Source of the DNA: DATARN01 sp963851105
GTDB lineage: Bacteria; Actinomycetota; Acidimicrobiia; Acidimicrobiales; Palsa-688
Length of the DNA: 64,000 nucleotides
Direction of reading: 5' to 3'
Assembly: GCA_963851105.1 (NCBI GenBank)
Contig: CAWKNP010000008.1
Coordinates: 496,001-560,000, forward strand
The translations under genes and the position numbers were made by a program. Of this stretch, positions 49,059-57,715 are shown piece after piece (the first letter of the stretch is position 1; each line of letters starts with the position of its first letter). The notes under the pieces are model-generated. The model saw only the letters and a list, made by a program, of their open reading frames with translations. It had not been told where the DNA came from and did no database searches.

Positions 49059-49895
49059 CCCCAGCACCGTCTGAGAACGGGTCCCGTGGCCGGCGCGGTG
49101 GCGGTCCCCGCCGGTCCTCGACCCCGTGGGACGACCTCGCCCCGTTCGAAGAGGCGTACCGGGTGGTGCGATCGAACCTTCTGGTCAGCCTGGCCGACTT
49201 CAAGCAACCGCGGGTCATCGTCACCAGCGCCCACGCGGGCGAGGGCAAGACGGTGACGTGCACCAATCTCGCGCTGTCGTTCGCCCGCGCGGGCCAGCGG
49301 GTCGTTCTGGTCGACCTCGACCTGCGCCACCCCGACGCCCATCGCATGGTCGGCGCCCACAACCGCTTCGGGGTGTCGGATCTCCTGCTCGGTAAGCGCA
49401 ACCTCGAAGAATGCCTGCAGTACCTGGAGCTGCCCGGTCTCGATGCCCAGTCAGCCCAAGGCGTCTACTTCATCGGCACGGGGCCGCAGGTCCGCAATCC
49501 CACCGAGCTGCTCGGAATGAACCGCACCGTCCAGATGCTCGACGAACTGGGCAAGCAAGCCGACCTGATCCTGATCGACGCACCGCCCGTCCTCCCCGTG
49601 GCCGACATGCTGGTCATCGGGCGGATCGTGACCGGGGTCATTCTGGTGGTCGAAGCCCGGCGCACCACGGTCACCGACATCACCAAGACCAAGGACCTGC
49701 TGACCCGCAACCAGACACGAATGCTCGGCGTCGTGCTCAACAAGCAGCGCCGAGCGCGACGGGGGCTACGGCGATGCCTACGGCTACGGGTCGACCTACG
49801 TGGAAGAGGCGCCTCCGGCGACCAGCAACGGGCGGCCGCCGAGGCCGAACGGCACCACGCCGGCGGCCTCCGAGCGCAAGGCTCGCCGCCGCTAG
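49055..49895 (+). CDS. BY-kinase (CpsD/CapB-like tyrosine autokinase), frameshifted before its tyrosine-rich tail
   Basis: Controls polysaccharide length by autophosphorylation of a C-terminal tyrosine cluster. Walker A is SAHAGEGKTVTC (lysine 65), Walker A' is VLVDLDLRHP and Walker B is LILIDAPPVLPVAD, all intact. The GTG frame runs well to VVLNKQR (about residue 231), then turns into Arg-rich nonsense that would continue another 480 codons across the opposite gene. Moving to the +1 frame at about 49748 instead gives RDGGYGDAYGYGSTYVEEAP, a textbook tyrosine tail, and a TAG at 49893-49895 that shares CTAG with the convergent gene's stop. One extra C near 49748-49751 explains this. It may be a sequencing error, a real mutation or a switch. 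Confidence 0.85.
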
Positions 49896-51133
49896 CGGTC
49901 CTGACCCACCTGACCCCCGACAACCTGATCGTCTCCTTGCTTGGCCGCAGGGTTGCGATTCGCCAGGCGCACGATCGACTGGGCGAAGGCCTCGGAGATG
50001 ACCGGCCAGGCGAAGCGCTCCGCCGCCCGCCGGCCCCCCGCGGCCAAGGACGCAGCAAGCCGGTCGTCGTGCAACAGCCGCACGACAGCGGCGGCAAAGT
50101 CGGTGGCCGCGTCGGCGACCAGCGCCACGCTTCCCGGCTGCAAATCGAGACCTTCCAGCCCGATCGAGGTGCCGACCACGGGACGGCCCGCGGCGAGGGC
50201 CTCGAGTGCCTTCAGCCGGCTCCCCGATCCCACCCGGATCGGGACCACCGCAACCCGGGCCGCTTGGAGGTACGGCGTGATGGTGGCGACATCGGCATGA
50301 ACGGTGACACCGGCCAACGCGCCGAGTGCACGGACGGGCGGTGTCGGGCGGGCCCCGACGATGTCGACCACGACCGCGGGCACCGCCTTGCGCACCAGGG
50401 GGAGGATCTCGCGGCAAAACCAGATGGCGGCATCCACGTTGGGGTTGGTGTACAGCGCGCCGGTGAAGACCACTCGCGGCGGCGCCGGTACCGGCGAGGG
50501 TGCGGCGGGATCGACGACGGTGCCGTTCGGGACGACCAGCACCTCGACGCCGCGCAGCGCGGCGGCGTCGGCGGTGGTGGTGGTTATGACGGCGTCGAAA
50601 CGGGCCGCAGCCCTGCGCTCGAAGGCGCCGGCAGTGCGGGCGTCGCGACCGAGCAGCCACCGCTGCCGGCGGTGGGGCATGATCGCGGCCTGGTGGGCCG
50701 CCATCCGCGACGGCAGGTTGATGTAGGCGAGCACCCAGGGGACGCTGCGCTGCGCCGGCAGGAGCGACGCCAAGCCGGCGTACTCGACCACGACCAGGTC
50801 GGCTGCGGCGATGGCGCCATCCAGCGCGGGCCGCAATGCCCGCCGGGCTGGCGCGAAGGCCCGCACCTCGATGGGGCGGCGAGAAGCGACCGCGGCCAGC
50901 AGGTCTGCGGCCCGGCGCAGCCACCGGTGGTCGTCGCGCCAGCCTGCCGTCGCCGGCGGCGTGACGATGGTCGCCAGCAACCGGCGCACCTCGGGATCGG
51001 TAACCGGTGCCGGGCACAGAAGGTGGATGTCGGCGTGGGCGGCGAGCGCGGTGAGCAGGTGAGCCTGGCGGATCTGGCCGCCCCCGCCGGTGTGCGCCGG
51101 CGGGAAGGGGGAGATCCAGGCCACGGTGAGCAT
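49892..51133 (-). CDS. Family 4 glycosyltransferase
   Basis: A 413-residue GT-B enzyme. VAWISPFPPAHTGGGGQIRQ opens the N-terminal domain with the glycine-rich acceptor loop. FDAVITTTTADAAAL and VLVVPNGTVVD lie at the hinge. The donor domain has RVVFTGALYTNPNVDAAIWF and VAVVPIRVGSGSRLKALEAL followed by GRPVVGTSIGLEGL, resembling the hybrid GT4 (ALG11/ExpE-like) subset. The C-terminal 25 residues are Gln/Asn-rich. The stop shares CTAG with the BY-kinase stop on the other strand. The sugar is unknown. Confidence 0.87.
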   Translation of the reverse strand: MLTVAWISPFPPAHTGGGGQIRQAHLLTALAAHADIHLLCPAPVTDPEVRRLLATIVTPPATAGWRDDHRWLRRAADLLAAVASRRPIEVRAFAPARRALRPALDGAIAAADLVVVEYAGLASLLPAQRSVPWVLAYINLPSRMAAHQAAIMPHRRQRWLLGRDARTAGAFERRAAARFDAVITTTTADAAALRGVEVLVVPNGTVVDPAAPSPVPAPPRVVFTGALYTNPNVDAAIWFCREILPLVRKAVPAVVVDIVGARPTPPVRALGALAGVTVHADVATITPYLQAARVAVVPIRVGSGSRLKALEALAAGRPVVGTSIGLEGLDLQPGSVALVADAATDFAAAVVRLLHDDRLAASLAAGGRRAAERFAWPVISEAFAQSIVRLANRNPAAKQGDDQVVGGQVGQDR

Positions 51134-51252
51134 CCGGCCTCCAGCGTAGTGATGGTGGCACGGCGGACTCGGGGCTCACCTACCATCCAATCGCCTTGCG
51201 CCTGACCGAACGTTTGCCCCGCCCCCTCCCCCGGCCCCGTCCCGGGCCGTCG

Positions 51253-52371
51253 ATGCCGGCGGTCGTCATCGATGCCAGCGCCCTGACCTCGGTGGCCGCG
51301 GGAAGCGGCATCGGCACCTACGTCCGCAACCTGCTCGCCGCCCTGGCCACGGCCCCCGGCCTCAACGTGGCGGTCAGCGTCCTGGCCGAGTCCGCCGCGG
51401 CGGTGGCGCCCGGGATCGAGCGGCGGCCGATCCATCGCCGCTGCAAGCAGCGGGCCCGGGTCGAGGTAGTGGAGCACGCCGTCAGGCTTCCGTGGGACGA
51501 TCGGATGCGCCGGCGGGGCGGCGAGGTGTTCCACGAGCCCGGCTTCCATGCTCCCTGGGGCATCCGCGGCCCCAAGGTGCAGACCCTCCACGACATCATC
51601 CCCCTGGTTCTCGACGAGCCCGATGTGGCCGCTCTGCGCCGGCGGTGGCAACGCTTCGGCCCCCGCTATCGCGGTGCCGATGCCGTCATCGCCGTTTCGC
51701 GCCATACCGCCGACGAAGGGATCCGCGTGCTGGGCATCGATCCGGACCGGATCTTCGTGGCTCACCATGGCGTCGACCCCATCTACCGGCCGGGCGACGC
51801 CGTCGACCGCAACGCCGCCCCGTACCTCCTGGTGGTCGGGGAGTACAGCCGCCGGAAAGGCTTCGGGGAGGCGTTCGCGGTGATGGACGCGCTCGCCGAA
51901 GCCGGGTATCCGCACACCCTCAAGGTCGTCGGCCGGATCCACGCTCATGCCCGCGACGAGCTCGAAACCCTGCGCGCCGCCGCCCGGCAACCCGAGCGGA
52001 TCGAACTGCTCGGCCACGTCGCCGACCTGGCGGCGGAATACCGCGATGCGGCCGCCCTGGTGATGACCACCCGCTACGAGGGGTTCGGTTTGCCCGCGGT
52101 CGAGGCCATGGCAAGCGGGACCCCGGTCGTGGCCTTCGCCAACACCGCGGTGACCGAGATCGTCACCGGCGGCGGGATTCTGGTCGTCGATGGCGACGTG
52201 GCCGCCATGGTCGCCGCCCTGCGTCGCATCCTCGACAGCCCGGCGGCATCCGACGAGATCCGCCAGCAGGGCCTGGCCCGGGCCGCGGACTTCACCTGGG
52301 CCAAATCGGCGGCCGTCCACGCCGAGGTCTACGAGATGGTCGCCGCGGGGCTCGTGCCCGGGCGGCGCTGA
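51253..52371 (+). CDS. Family 4 glycosyltransferase
   Basis: A 372-residue GT-B enzyme. AGSGIGTYVRNLLAALA is the acceptor-side glycine loop. VQTLHDIIPLVLDEPDV, IAVSRHTADEGIRVLGI and YLLVVGEYSRRKGFGEAF follow. The donor motif TTRYEGFGLPAVEAMASGTP has the two conserved glutamates. This pattern resembles mannosyltransferases such as WbaZ/MtfB. I chose the ATG at 51253; a TTG at 51196 would add 19 Pro/Arg-rich residues. It is followed after one base by a second GT4, so 51.2-54.4 kb is one transcription unit of three transferases. Confidence 0.87.
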   Translation: MPAVVIDASALTSVAAGSGIGTYVRNLLAALATAPGLNVAVSVLAESAAAVAPGIERRPIHRRCKQRARVEVVEHAVRLPWDDRMRRRGGEVFHEPGFHAPWGIRGPKVQTLHDIIPLVLDEPDVAALRRRWQRFGPRYRGADAVIAVSRHTADEGIRVLGIDPDRIFVAHHGVDPIYRPGDAVDRNAAPYLLVVGEYSRRKGFGEAFAVMDALAEAGYPHTLKVVGRIHAHARDELETLRAAARQPERIELLGHVADLAAEYRDAAALVMTTRYEGFGLPAVEAMASGTPVVAFANTAVTEIVTGGGILVVDGDVAAMVAALRRILDSPAASDEIRQQGLARAADFTWAKSAAVHAEVYEMVAAGLVPGRR

Positions 52372-52372
52372 C

Positions 52373-53491
52373 GTGGCCCGACCCGTGCCCGTTCCTGTTT
52401 CCGTTCCCATCGCGATCGACGGCCGGCGCCTCCAGGAGCGGCCATTCGGCGGCGTCGGCCGCTGGTTGGCCAACCTCGTCCCCCACCTGGCCGCACAGGC
52501 GGAGATCGTGCTCCTGACCGACGCTGGGCGCCCGCCCGCCGCCTTCGGGCGGCCGGGAGGCGGGACCGTCGCCGAGGTGCCGCTCTGGCTGCCGGCCCGG
52601 GCCCCGGAGGTGGTGTGGATCCAAACGAGCGTGGCGCGGTGGCTGCGCCGGTTCCCCGGGGTGTTCCACGGGACGTTCAACCAGTTGCCGGTGGCGTGGC
52701 GGGGACCTTCGGTGGTCACCTTCCACGACCTGGCGTCGCGTGACCATCCCGAGGACTTCGCGACGTCGCCGGTCAAGCGTCTGGTATGGAACGCACAACT
52801 CCGCCAAGCCGCCGGCCAGGCAGGGGCCATCCATACCGATTCGGAGTACATCCGCCAGGCGGTGCTCGCCGCCTATGGCGGCGAGCCCGGACGCATCGTG
52901 GTCGCCGCCCCGTCCGTCGATCCCCTTTTCCATCCTGACCGGGCCTGCGCCGGGCGGCGCCTGGCCGCCTCGCTCGGGGTGAGGGGCGGTTATGTGGTGG
53001 CGGTCGGCGGGGCCCGGCGCCGGGGACTGCCCGTCGCCGTCGAGGCCTGGGCGGCGGCCCGCCGGCAGGGCGCCACCGAGGACCTGGTAGTGGTCGGCGC
53101 CGAGCCTGTGGACCCCCGACCGGGCATCGTGGCCGCGGGCCGCTTGCCCGACGGGCAGTGGGCGGACCTGCTGGCCGGGGCCACCGCCCTGTGTTACCCG
53201 ACCCGTTACGAGGGGTTTGGCCTGCCGGCGTTGGAGGCGGCGACCAGCGGGGTGCCGGTCGTCTGCGCCCGGGTGGGACCGCTTCCCGAGGTGCTGGGCG
53301 ATGCCGCCGAGTGGTGCGCCGATACCGGCGCCGATGCGATCGGGGCCGGACTGGCCCGGCTGCTCGGCGATCCCCGCCGCCAGGAGGGTTTGCGGGCCGC
53401 GGGGCTGGCGCGAGTGGCGGCCGCGCCGACCGCCGCCAACGCCGCCGAGATCCTGCTGGGCCTCTACCGGCGGGTGGCGAAGGCTCGGTGA
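52373..53491 (+). CDS. Family 4 glycosyltransferase
   Basis: A second GT-B transferase of 372 residues, related to the preceding one. IAIDGRRLQERPFGGVGRWL holds the N-terminal loop. VVTFHDLASRDHPEDF, GAIHTDSEYIRQAVLAAY and YVVAVGGARRRGLPVAVEAW follow, then the donor motif YPTRYEGFGLPALEAATSGV. The similarity suggests an old duplication with new specificity. In this copy the region after YVVAVG reads GARRRGLPVAVEAW rather than the usual R-K-N/G-based EPRKN pattern. GTG start, one base after the previous stop. Its stop overlaps the following GT2 start (GTGA). Confidence 0.85.
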   Translation: MARPVPVPVSVPIAIDGRRLQERPFGGVGRWLANLVPHLAAQAEIVLLTDAGRPPAAFGRPGGGTVAEVPLWLPARAPEVVWIQTSVARWLRRFPGVFHGTFNQLPVAWRGPSVVTFHDLASRDHPEDFATSPVKRLVWNAQLRQAAGQAGAIHTDSEYIRQAVLAAYGGEPGRIVVAAPSVDPLFHPDRACAGRRLAASLGVRGGYVVAVGGARRRGLPVAVEAWAAARRQGATEDLVVVGAEPVDPRPGIVAAGRLPDGQWADLLAGATALCYPTRYEGFGLPALEAATSGVPVVCARVGPLPEVLGDAAEWCADTGADAIGAGLARLLGDPRRQEGLRAAGLARVAAAPTAANAAEILLGLYRRVAKAR

Positions 53492-54432
53492 GCGAGATCG
53501 AGGTGTCGGTGATCATCGTCAACTGGAACTCCCGCGACGTGCTCCTCGGATGCCTCCGCTCGCTGGCGGATGACCCGCCGGCGCGGGCGTGGGAGGCGAT
53601 CGTGGTCGACAACGGATCGGCGGACGGCAGCGTGGCGGCAATTCGCGCGACGTACCCCGACGTCCGCGTCATCGCCAACCCGGACAACCGGGGCCTGCCC
53701 GCGGCCAACAATCAGGGCATCGCCGCCGCCTCGGGCGCGTCCCTCCTGATCTGCAACCCCGACGTGGTCTTCCAGCCGGGCGCGGCAGCCGCGCTCGTCG
53801 AGCTCCTGGGCCGCCACGACCGGGCGGGAATGGTGATTCCAAGGCTGCTCTACCCCGATGGGGAGGTTCAGACCAGCGCCGGCGACCTGCCCACGCTGCG
53901 CGAGGCGTTGCGGGGGCGCCAGGCACAGCGCCGGTCGGTGGAGGGGTCCGGCGGCGCCCGCGGATCGCCGGCGGGCTTCTGGTGGGACGGCTGGGCCCAC
54001 GACTCGGAGCGGGTGATCGGGCGGGGCCACGAGGCGGCCTACGCTGTCCGGAGAGCTGCGGTCGAGGAGGTGGGGCTCCAAGACGAGGGCTTCCGCCTCG
54101 ACTGGGAGGGCATCGACTGGACGGCCCGCTTCCGCGACGCCGGTTGGGAGGTGTGGCTGTGCCCTGCCGCCTCGGTCGTCCATCTTGGTGGGGCCAGCAT
54201 CCGCCAGGTGCCGTTCCGCTGGGTGGTCTCGTCCCACCGGGGCATGTACCGGTACTTCGCCAAGCGCCGGCCCGCCTACTGGCGCCCTGCGCTGGCGCTG
54301 GCCATCGGCGCCCGAGCGGTGGTGAAGCTGGCCGCGACCGCCGGCGGGATGGCCATGTACGAGCGCGGCCACCGGGGGGCCGCCGGAGCGACCGCCCCGG
54401 GGGGTAGCGAAGGCGGAACCTTCGGGAGCTAG
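53488..54432 (+). CDS. Family 2 glycosyltransferase (rhamnosyl/galactofuranosyltransferase-like)
   Basis: A 314-residue GT2. VSVIIVNWNSRDVLLGCLRS, AIVVDNGSADGSVAAIRA, NRGLPAANNQGIAAA and LICNPDVVFQPG form the donor half. DEGFRLDWEGIDWTARFRDAG is the acceptor motif. A C-terminal hydrophobic stretch (ALALAIGARAVVKLAATAGG) may dock on the membrane. GTG inside the previous stop. It is the last gene of the three-transferase unit and is convergent with the toroid gene after 124 bases that show no other gene. Confidence 0.87.
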   Translation: MSEIEVSVIIVNWNSRDVLLGCLRSLADDPPARAWEAIVVDNGSADGSVAAIRATYPDVRVIANPDNRGLPAANNQGIAAASGASLLICNPDVVFQPGAAAALVELLGRHDRAGMVIPRLLYPDGEVQTSAGDLPTLREALRGRQAQRRSVEGSGGARGSPAGFWWDGWAHDSERVIGRGHEAAYAVRRAAVEEVGLQDEGFRLDWEGIDWTARFRDAGWEVWLCPAASVVHLGGASIRQVPFRWVVSSHRGMYRYFAKRRPAYWRPALALAIGARAVVKLAATAGGMAMYERGHRGAAGATAPGGSEGGTFGS

Positions 54433-54556
54433 GCGAACCGGTGGGCCTTATGGTTGCCGTGCGACCAGAGATCCCGCAGGTCCGCTCTGGCGGCAGTCGA
54501 CCTGCTCGACCGCGACCAACGGTTCGATCGGGGTTCCCGCTCGCACGATCGGGCGG

Positions 54557-55609
54557 TCAGGGCCAGCGGGGCTCGCCGGCAGGCTCTTCGACCTCGGGGA
54601 GATCGAGCACCCCAGGCAACGTCTCGCCGCGGAACAGTCCCGCTGAGGCGCCGTCGCCGTACAGGGCGTTGTCGGCCAGCAGCACCGCGGCCGCGGTGTA
54701 CGTGCTGCGTTCGCCGCCTGGGTAGCGCACGCACTGCGGATGGACGCAGCCCGTCCAGTAGCCGCCGTCAGGATCCCGGAAATGCCGGGTCCCTTCCAGC
54801 AGCGTCTCGGCTGCGGACCGCAACGCACAGGCATCGAGCGCCATGACGCACTCCGCGGTCTCGGCGGCCGTGACCCACGGTTGGTCGGACACGCACTTCA
54901 CCCCGACACCGGGAAGCACGAACACGTCCCACCGCTCGGCCAGCCGGGCCCGGGCGGTGTCGCCCGCCACCGCACCGCACAGGACCGGGTAGTACCAATC
55001 CATGGCCCAGCGGGCCTTCGGCTCGAACGCATCTTCGCGATGGGCTACCGCGTGGGCGAGGCGGCCGGCGGCCAACTCCCACTCCGGCCGCCCGTGGCCG
55101 AGCGCCGCCGCCATGGCCAGGGCGCAGCGCAGGCTGTGGTGGACCGACGACGATCCGGTGAGGAGGGCGAAGCGGGCCGGCGTGCCGTCGGGTTCCATCG
55201 ACCAGAGGACTTCGCCGCCCGGTTGCTGCAGCCGCAGCGCAAACCCGATGGCCCGCTCGACGACCGGCCACATCCGATCGAGGACGCGGGTGTCGCCCGT
55301 GACCAGGTAGTGGAACCAGGTCCCGGTGGCCACGTAGGCGCACACGTTCACGTCGCGTCGCGGGTCTTCCACTCCCCCGGCGACGTAATACCGGCACCAG
55401 GAACCGTCACGATGCTGCCGCGACGCCAGCCACCCGAGGGCCCGTTCCGCCTCCGCCACCCGGCCCGCGACGCACAGCGCCATGGTGGCCTCGATGTGGT
55501 TCCACGGATCGGCGTGACCCCCCGGGAACCAGGGGATCATGCCGCTCGGCAGCTGCCACCGCGCGATCCACCCGCCGGTGGCCGCCACCTCATCGGCGCT
55601 CAGGCGCAC
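54557..55609 (-). CDS. Alpha/alpha-toroid protein, prenyltransferase/squalene-cyclase-like or glycosidase-like, function unknown
   Basis: A 350-residue soluble protein built from repeated helical hairpins: GGWIARWQLPSGMIPWFPGG, LGWLASRQHRDGSWCRYYV, IGFALRLQQPGGEVLWSMEP and LLEGTRHFRDPDGGYWTGCV. Aromatic and GxW-type turns recall the QW-like repeats of prenyltransferase/squalene oxidase folds and also six-hairpin glycosidases. No DXDD of class II cyclases is visible. HADPWNHIEA and CHPQ-like acidic/His clusters might form an active site. GTG start overlaps the methyltransferase stop by ten bases, so it belongs to the minus-strand glycan unit. Reaction unknown. Confidence 0.6.
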   Translation of the reverse strand: MRLSADEVAATGGWIARWQLPSGMIPWFPGGHADPWNHIEATMALCVAGRVAEAERALGWLASRQHRDGSWCRYYVAGGVEDPRRDVNVCAYVATGTWFHYLVTGDTRVLDRMWPVVERAIGFALRLQQPGGEVLWSMEPDGTPARFALLTGSSSVHHSLRCALAMAAALGHGRPEWELAAGRLAHAVAHREDAFEPKARWAMDWYYPVLCGAVAGDTARARLAERWDVFVLPGVGVKCVSDQPWVTAAETAECVMALDACALRSAAETLLEGTRHFRDPDGGYWTGCVHPQCVRYPGGERSTYTAAAVLLADNALYGDGASAGLFRGETLPGVLDLPEVEEPAGEPRWP

Positions 55610-56322
55610 GGCTTTTCCAGGTACACGACCAAGGACTTGCCGATCACCGGATTGAGCAGCCGGTCGGGGACCCTGGTCACGGGTTTGGCAGCCGTGATGT
55701 CCCACACCAGAAATCGGTGATAGGCCTGCACCGCCCGATGTTCGTCGTCGGTGACGCCCACGAGGCATTTGAGCCACCAGTACGGCGTATGGAGGGCATG
55801 CGCGTGGTGGTGGGCGTAGGGCCGCAAACCGGCGGCCTCCAGCCGGCGCAGGAGCGTCGGTCGCCGGTAGATACGAATGTGGCCCCCGGGTACCTGGTGG
55901 TAGTCGTCAGAAAGGGCCCAGCAGATCAGTTCCGGAAACCAGCGGGGCACGGTCACCGCCATCGTCCCCCCGGGGCGCAGGACCCGGGCCAGCTCGCTGA
56001 TGGCCCGCCGGTCGTCGGGCACGTGCTCGAGTACCTCGGCGGCGATCACGCGGTCGAAGCTGGCGCTCGGAAAGGGCAGGTCCAAGGCATCACCCACCGC
56101 CATGGCCCCGGCGCCCCCCGCCGCGATCACAGGCGCATCGGACTCAACGAGGGCCGCCATGACCGCGGCGCAGTCCTTGGCCGCGGCCCGATCGGAGTCG
56201 AACGCCACGACCGACGCGCCCCGCCGCATGGCCTCGTAGGCGTGGCGCCCCCCGCCGGCGCCGAGATCGAGTACGCACTCGCCTGCGCCGACGCGCAGTG
56301 TCTCGTACCGGACCGTCAGCAC
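55600..56322 (-). CDS. Class I SAM-dependent methyltransferase
   Basis: A 240-residue Methyltransf_11-like enzyme. GECVLDLGAGGGRHAYEAMR is motif I, VVAFDSDRAAAKDC is motif II, and FDRVIAAEVLEHVPDDRRAI with LARVLRPGGTMAVTVPRWFP are motifs IV-V. It matches methyltransferases that sit beside glycosyltransferases in actinobacterial envelope clusters. Its GTG start lies inside the last codons of the GT4 gene (7-base overlap), and its end overlaps the toroid gene start, so the three are translated as a chain. Acceptor unknown. Confidence 0.85.
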   Translation of the reverse strand: MLTVRYETLRVGAGECVLDLGAGGGRHAYEAMRRGASVVAFDSDRAAAKDCAAVMAALVESDAPVIAAGGAGAMAVGDALDLPFPSASFDRVIAAEVLEHVPDDRRAISELARVLRPGGTMAVTVPRWFPELICWALSDDYHQVPGGHIRIYRRPTLLRRLEAAGLRPYAHHHAHALHTPYWWLKCLVGVTDDEHRAVQAYHRFLVWDITAAKPVTRVPDRLLNPVIGKSLVVYLEKPCA

Positions 56323-57650
56323 GGGGATGCGGCGCCGGCCACTCCGGCGGGTCCCTCGAGCTCAGCGGGCGCGGGCCCGGCGGTCGCTCGGGGCCCCGGG
56401 TGTTCGAGGACCCAGCGGTAGTGCTCCACCGTGGCCACGGCGCAGGCCCGCCAGGTGAAACGCTCGAGCACCCGCTGGCGACCGGCGAAAGACAGCCGCG
56501 CCGCAAGTGCGGGATCGTCGAGCACCCTCCCGAGGGCGGCCGCCAGGGCGCCGACATCACCGGGCGGCACCAGGAGACCGGTCACACCGTCGGCGCCCAC
56601 CACTTCGGGCAGGGCCCCGCCGGTGGTGGCGACCAGCGGCACCCCACAGGCCATGGCTTCTATGGCCGGCAGGGAGAAGCCCTCGTAGAGCGACGGCACG
56701 ACCGCCACCGACGCTTCGGCGTACAGCTCGACGATGCGCTCGTCGCTGACCCCGGACACGAAGGTCACCGCACCCCCGAGACCCAGCCGCTCGATGGTCT
56801 CGGAGACCCGGCTCTCCCGTCTCGGCGAGCCGATGACGACCAGGTCGGCGTGGCGCTCGGTGCGTACCTTGGCGAGCGCCTCCAGCAATGGCACCAGGCC
56901 CTTCATGGGTACGTCGGCGCTGGCGGTGGTCATGATGCGCCCCGCGACCCGCGGCGACCCCGGGAGGGGCCGGAACCGGGTGTGGTCGACCCCGACGGGC
57001 ACGACGGCCAGCTGGGACGGGCGCACGCCCATCTGGGCGATGATGTCCCGCTTGGAGGACTCCGACACCGTCACAATCCGAGGGACATGCCGGGCCACCC
57101 GCATCTGCATCCCAAGGAACCCGTACCAGCGCCGCAATGACAGGCGGCGGCCCCAGGTGGCGGCGTGGGCCAGGTCCAGCGCCCGGTCGACGGTGATCGG
57201 GTGGTGCAGGGTCGCCATCAGCGGCCAGCCGTCGGCCAGCACCCCCCGGAGGCCGTAGCCGAAGCATTGGTTGTCGTGGATGAGATCGAACTGACCGCGG
57301 CGGGCGGCCAGCGCTTTGCGCACCCGGAGGCTGAAGGTGAGCGGTTCGGGGAAACCGGCGGTGCACATCAGCGCGAACTCCAAGGCGTCGATCCACGAGC
57401 GGTATTCGTTGAGGCGGGGCACCCGGAATGGGTCGGGCTCCCGGTACAGGTCGAGGCTCGGGACCGGAACCCAGCCGACGCCGGAATCGAGCTCGGGCCA
57501 CGGCTGACCTGCGAACACCGTGACGCTGTGACCGAGGGCGACCAGCTCGCGAGACAGGTATCGGGTGTAGACACCCTGGCCGCCGGAGTGGGGATTGCCC
57601 CGATACACGAGCAATGCGACCCGCAGGTGCTCAGGGCTCTGACGGGCCAT
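56316..57650 (-). CDS. Family 4 glycosyltransferase
   Basis: A 444-residue GT-B enzyme. VALLVYRGNPHSGGQGVYTR opens with the acceptor glycine loop. FDLIHDNQCFGYGLRGVL and MATLHHPITVDRALDLA follow. RIVTVSESSKRDIIAQMGV and VPVGVDHTRFRPLPGS mark the domain hinge. The donor motif is VVPSLYEGFSLPAIEAMACG. It resembles phosphatidylinositol mannosyltransferase-like and sucrose synthase-like GT4s of actinobacteria. ATG at 57650. It lies 65 bases downstream of the phosphatase gene on the same strand. Confidence 0.88.
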   Translation of the reverse strand: MARQSPEHLRVALLVYRGNPHSGGQGVYTRYLSRELVALGHSVTVFAGQPWPELDSGVGWVPVPSLDLYREPDPFRVPRLNEYRSWIDALEFALMCTAGFPEPLTFSLRVRKALAARRGQFDLIHDNQCFGYGLRGVLADGWPLMATLHHPITVDRALDLAHAATWGRRLSLRRWYGFLGMQMRVARHVPRIVTVSESSKRDIIAQMGVRPSQLAVVPVGVDHTRFRPLPGSPRVAGRIMTTASADVPMKGLVPLLEALAKVRTERHADLVVIGSPRRESRVSETIERLGLGGAVTFVSGVSDERIVELYAEASVAVVPSLYEGFSLPAIEAMACGVPLVATTGGALPEVVGADGVTGLLVPPGDVGALAAALGRVLDDPALAARLSFAGRQRVLERFTWRACAVATVEHYRWVLEHPGPRATAGPAPAELEGPAGVAGAASPC

Positions 57651-57715
57651 AGAAGACGGGAGCCTAGCGGTTGCCCCGCCTGATCCCGACTGGCGGCCCC
57701 GGCCGGGACGGGACC

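Noticed and set aside
49896..51205. Continuation of the kinase start frame to 51205 as a fusion protein
   Set aside because: The 480 extra residues have no domain and lie opposite a good GT4 gene; a one-base frameshift explains it better.
50584..52851. 755-codon minus-strand frame
   Set aside because: Shadow of two + strand glycosyltransferases; no recognisable motif.
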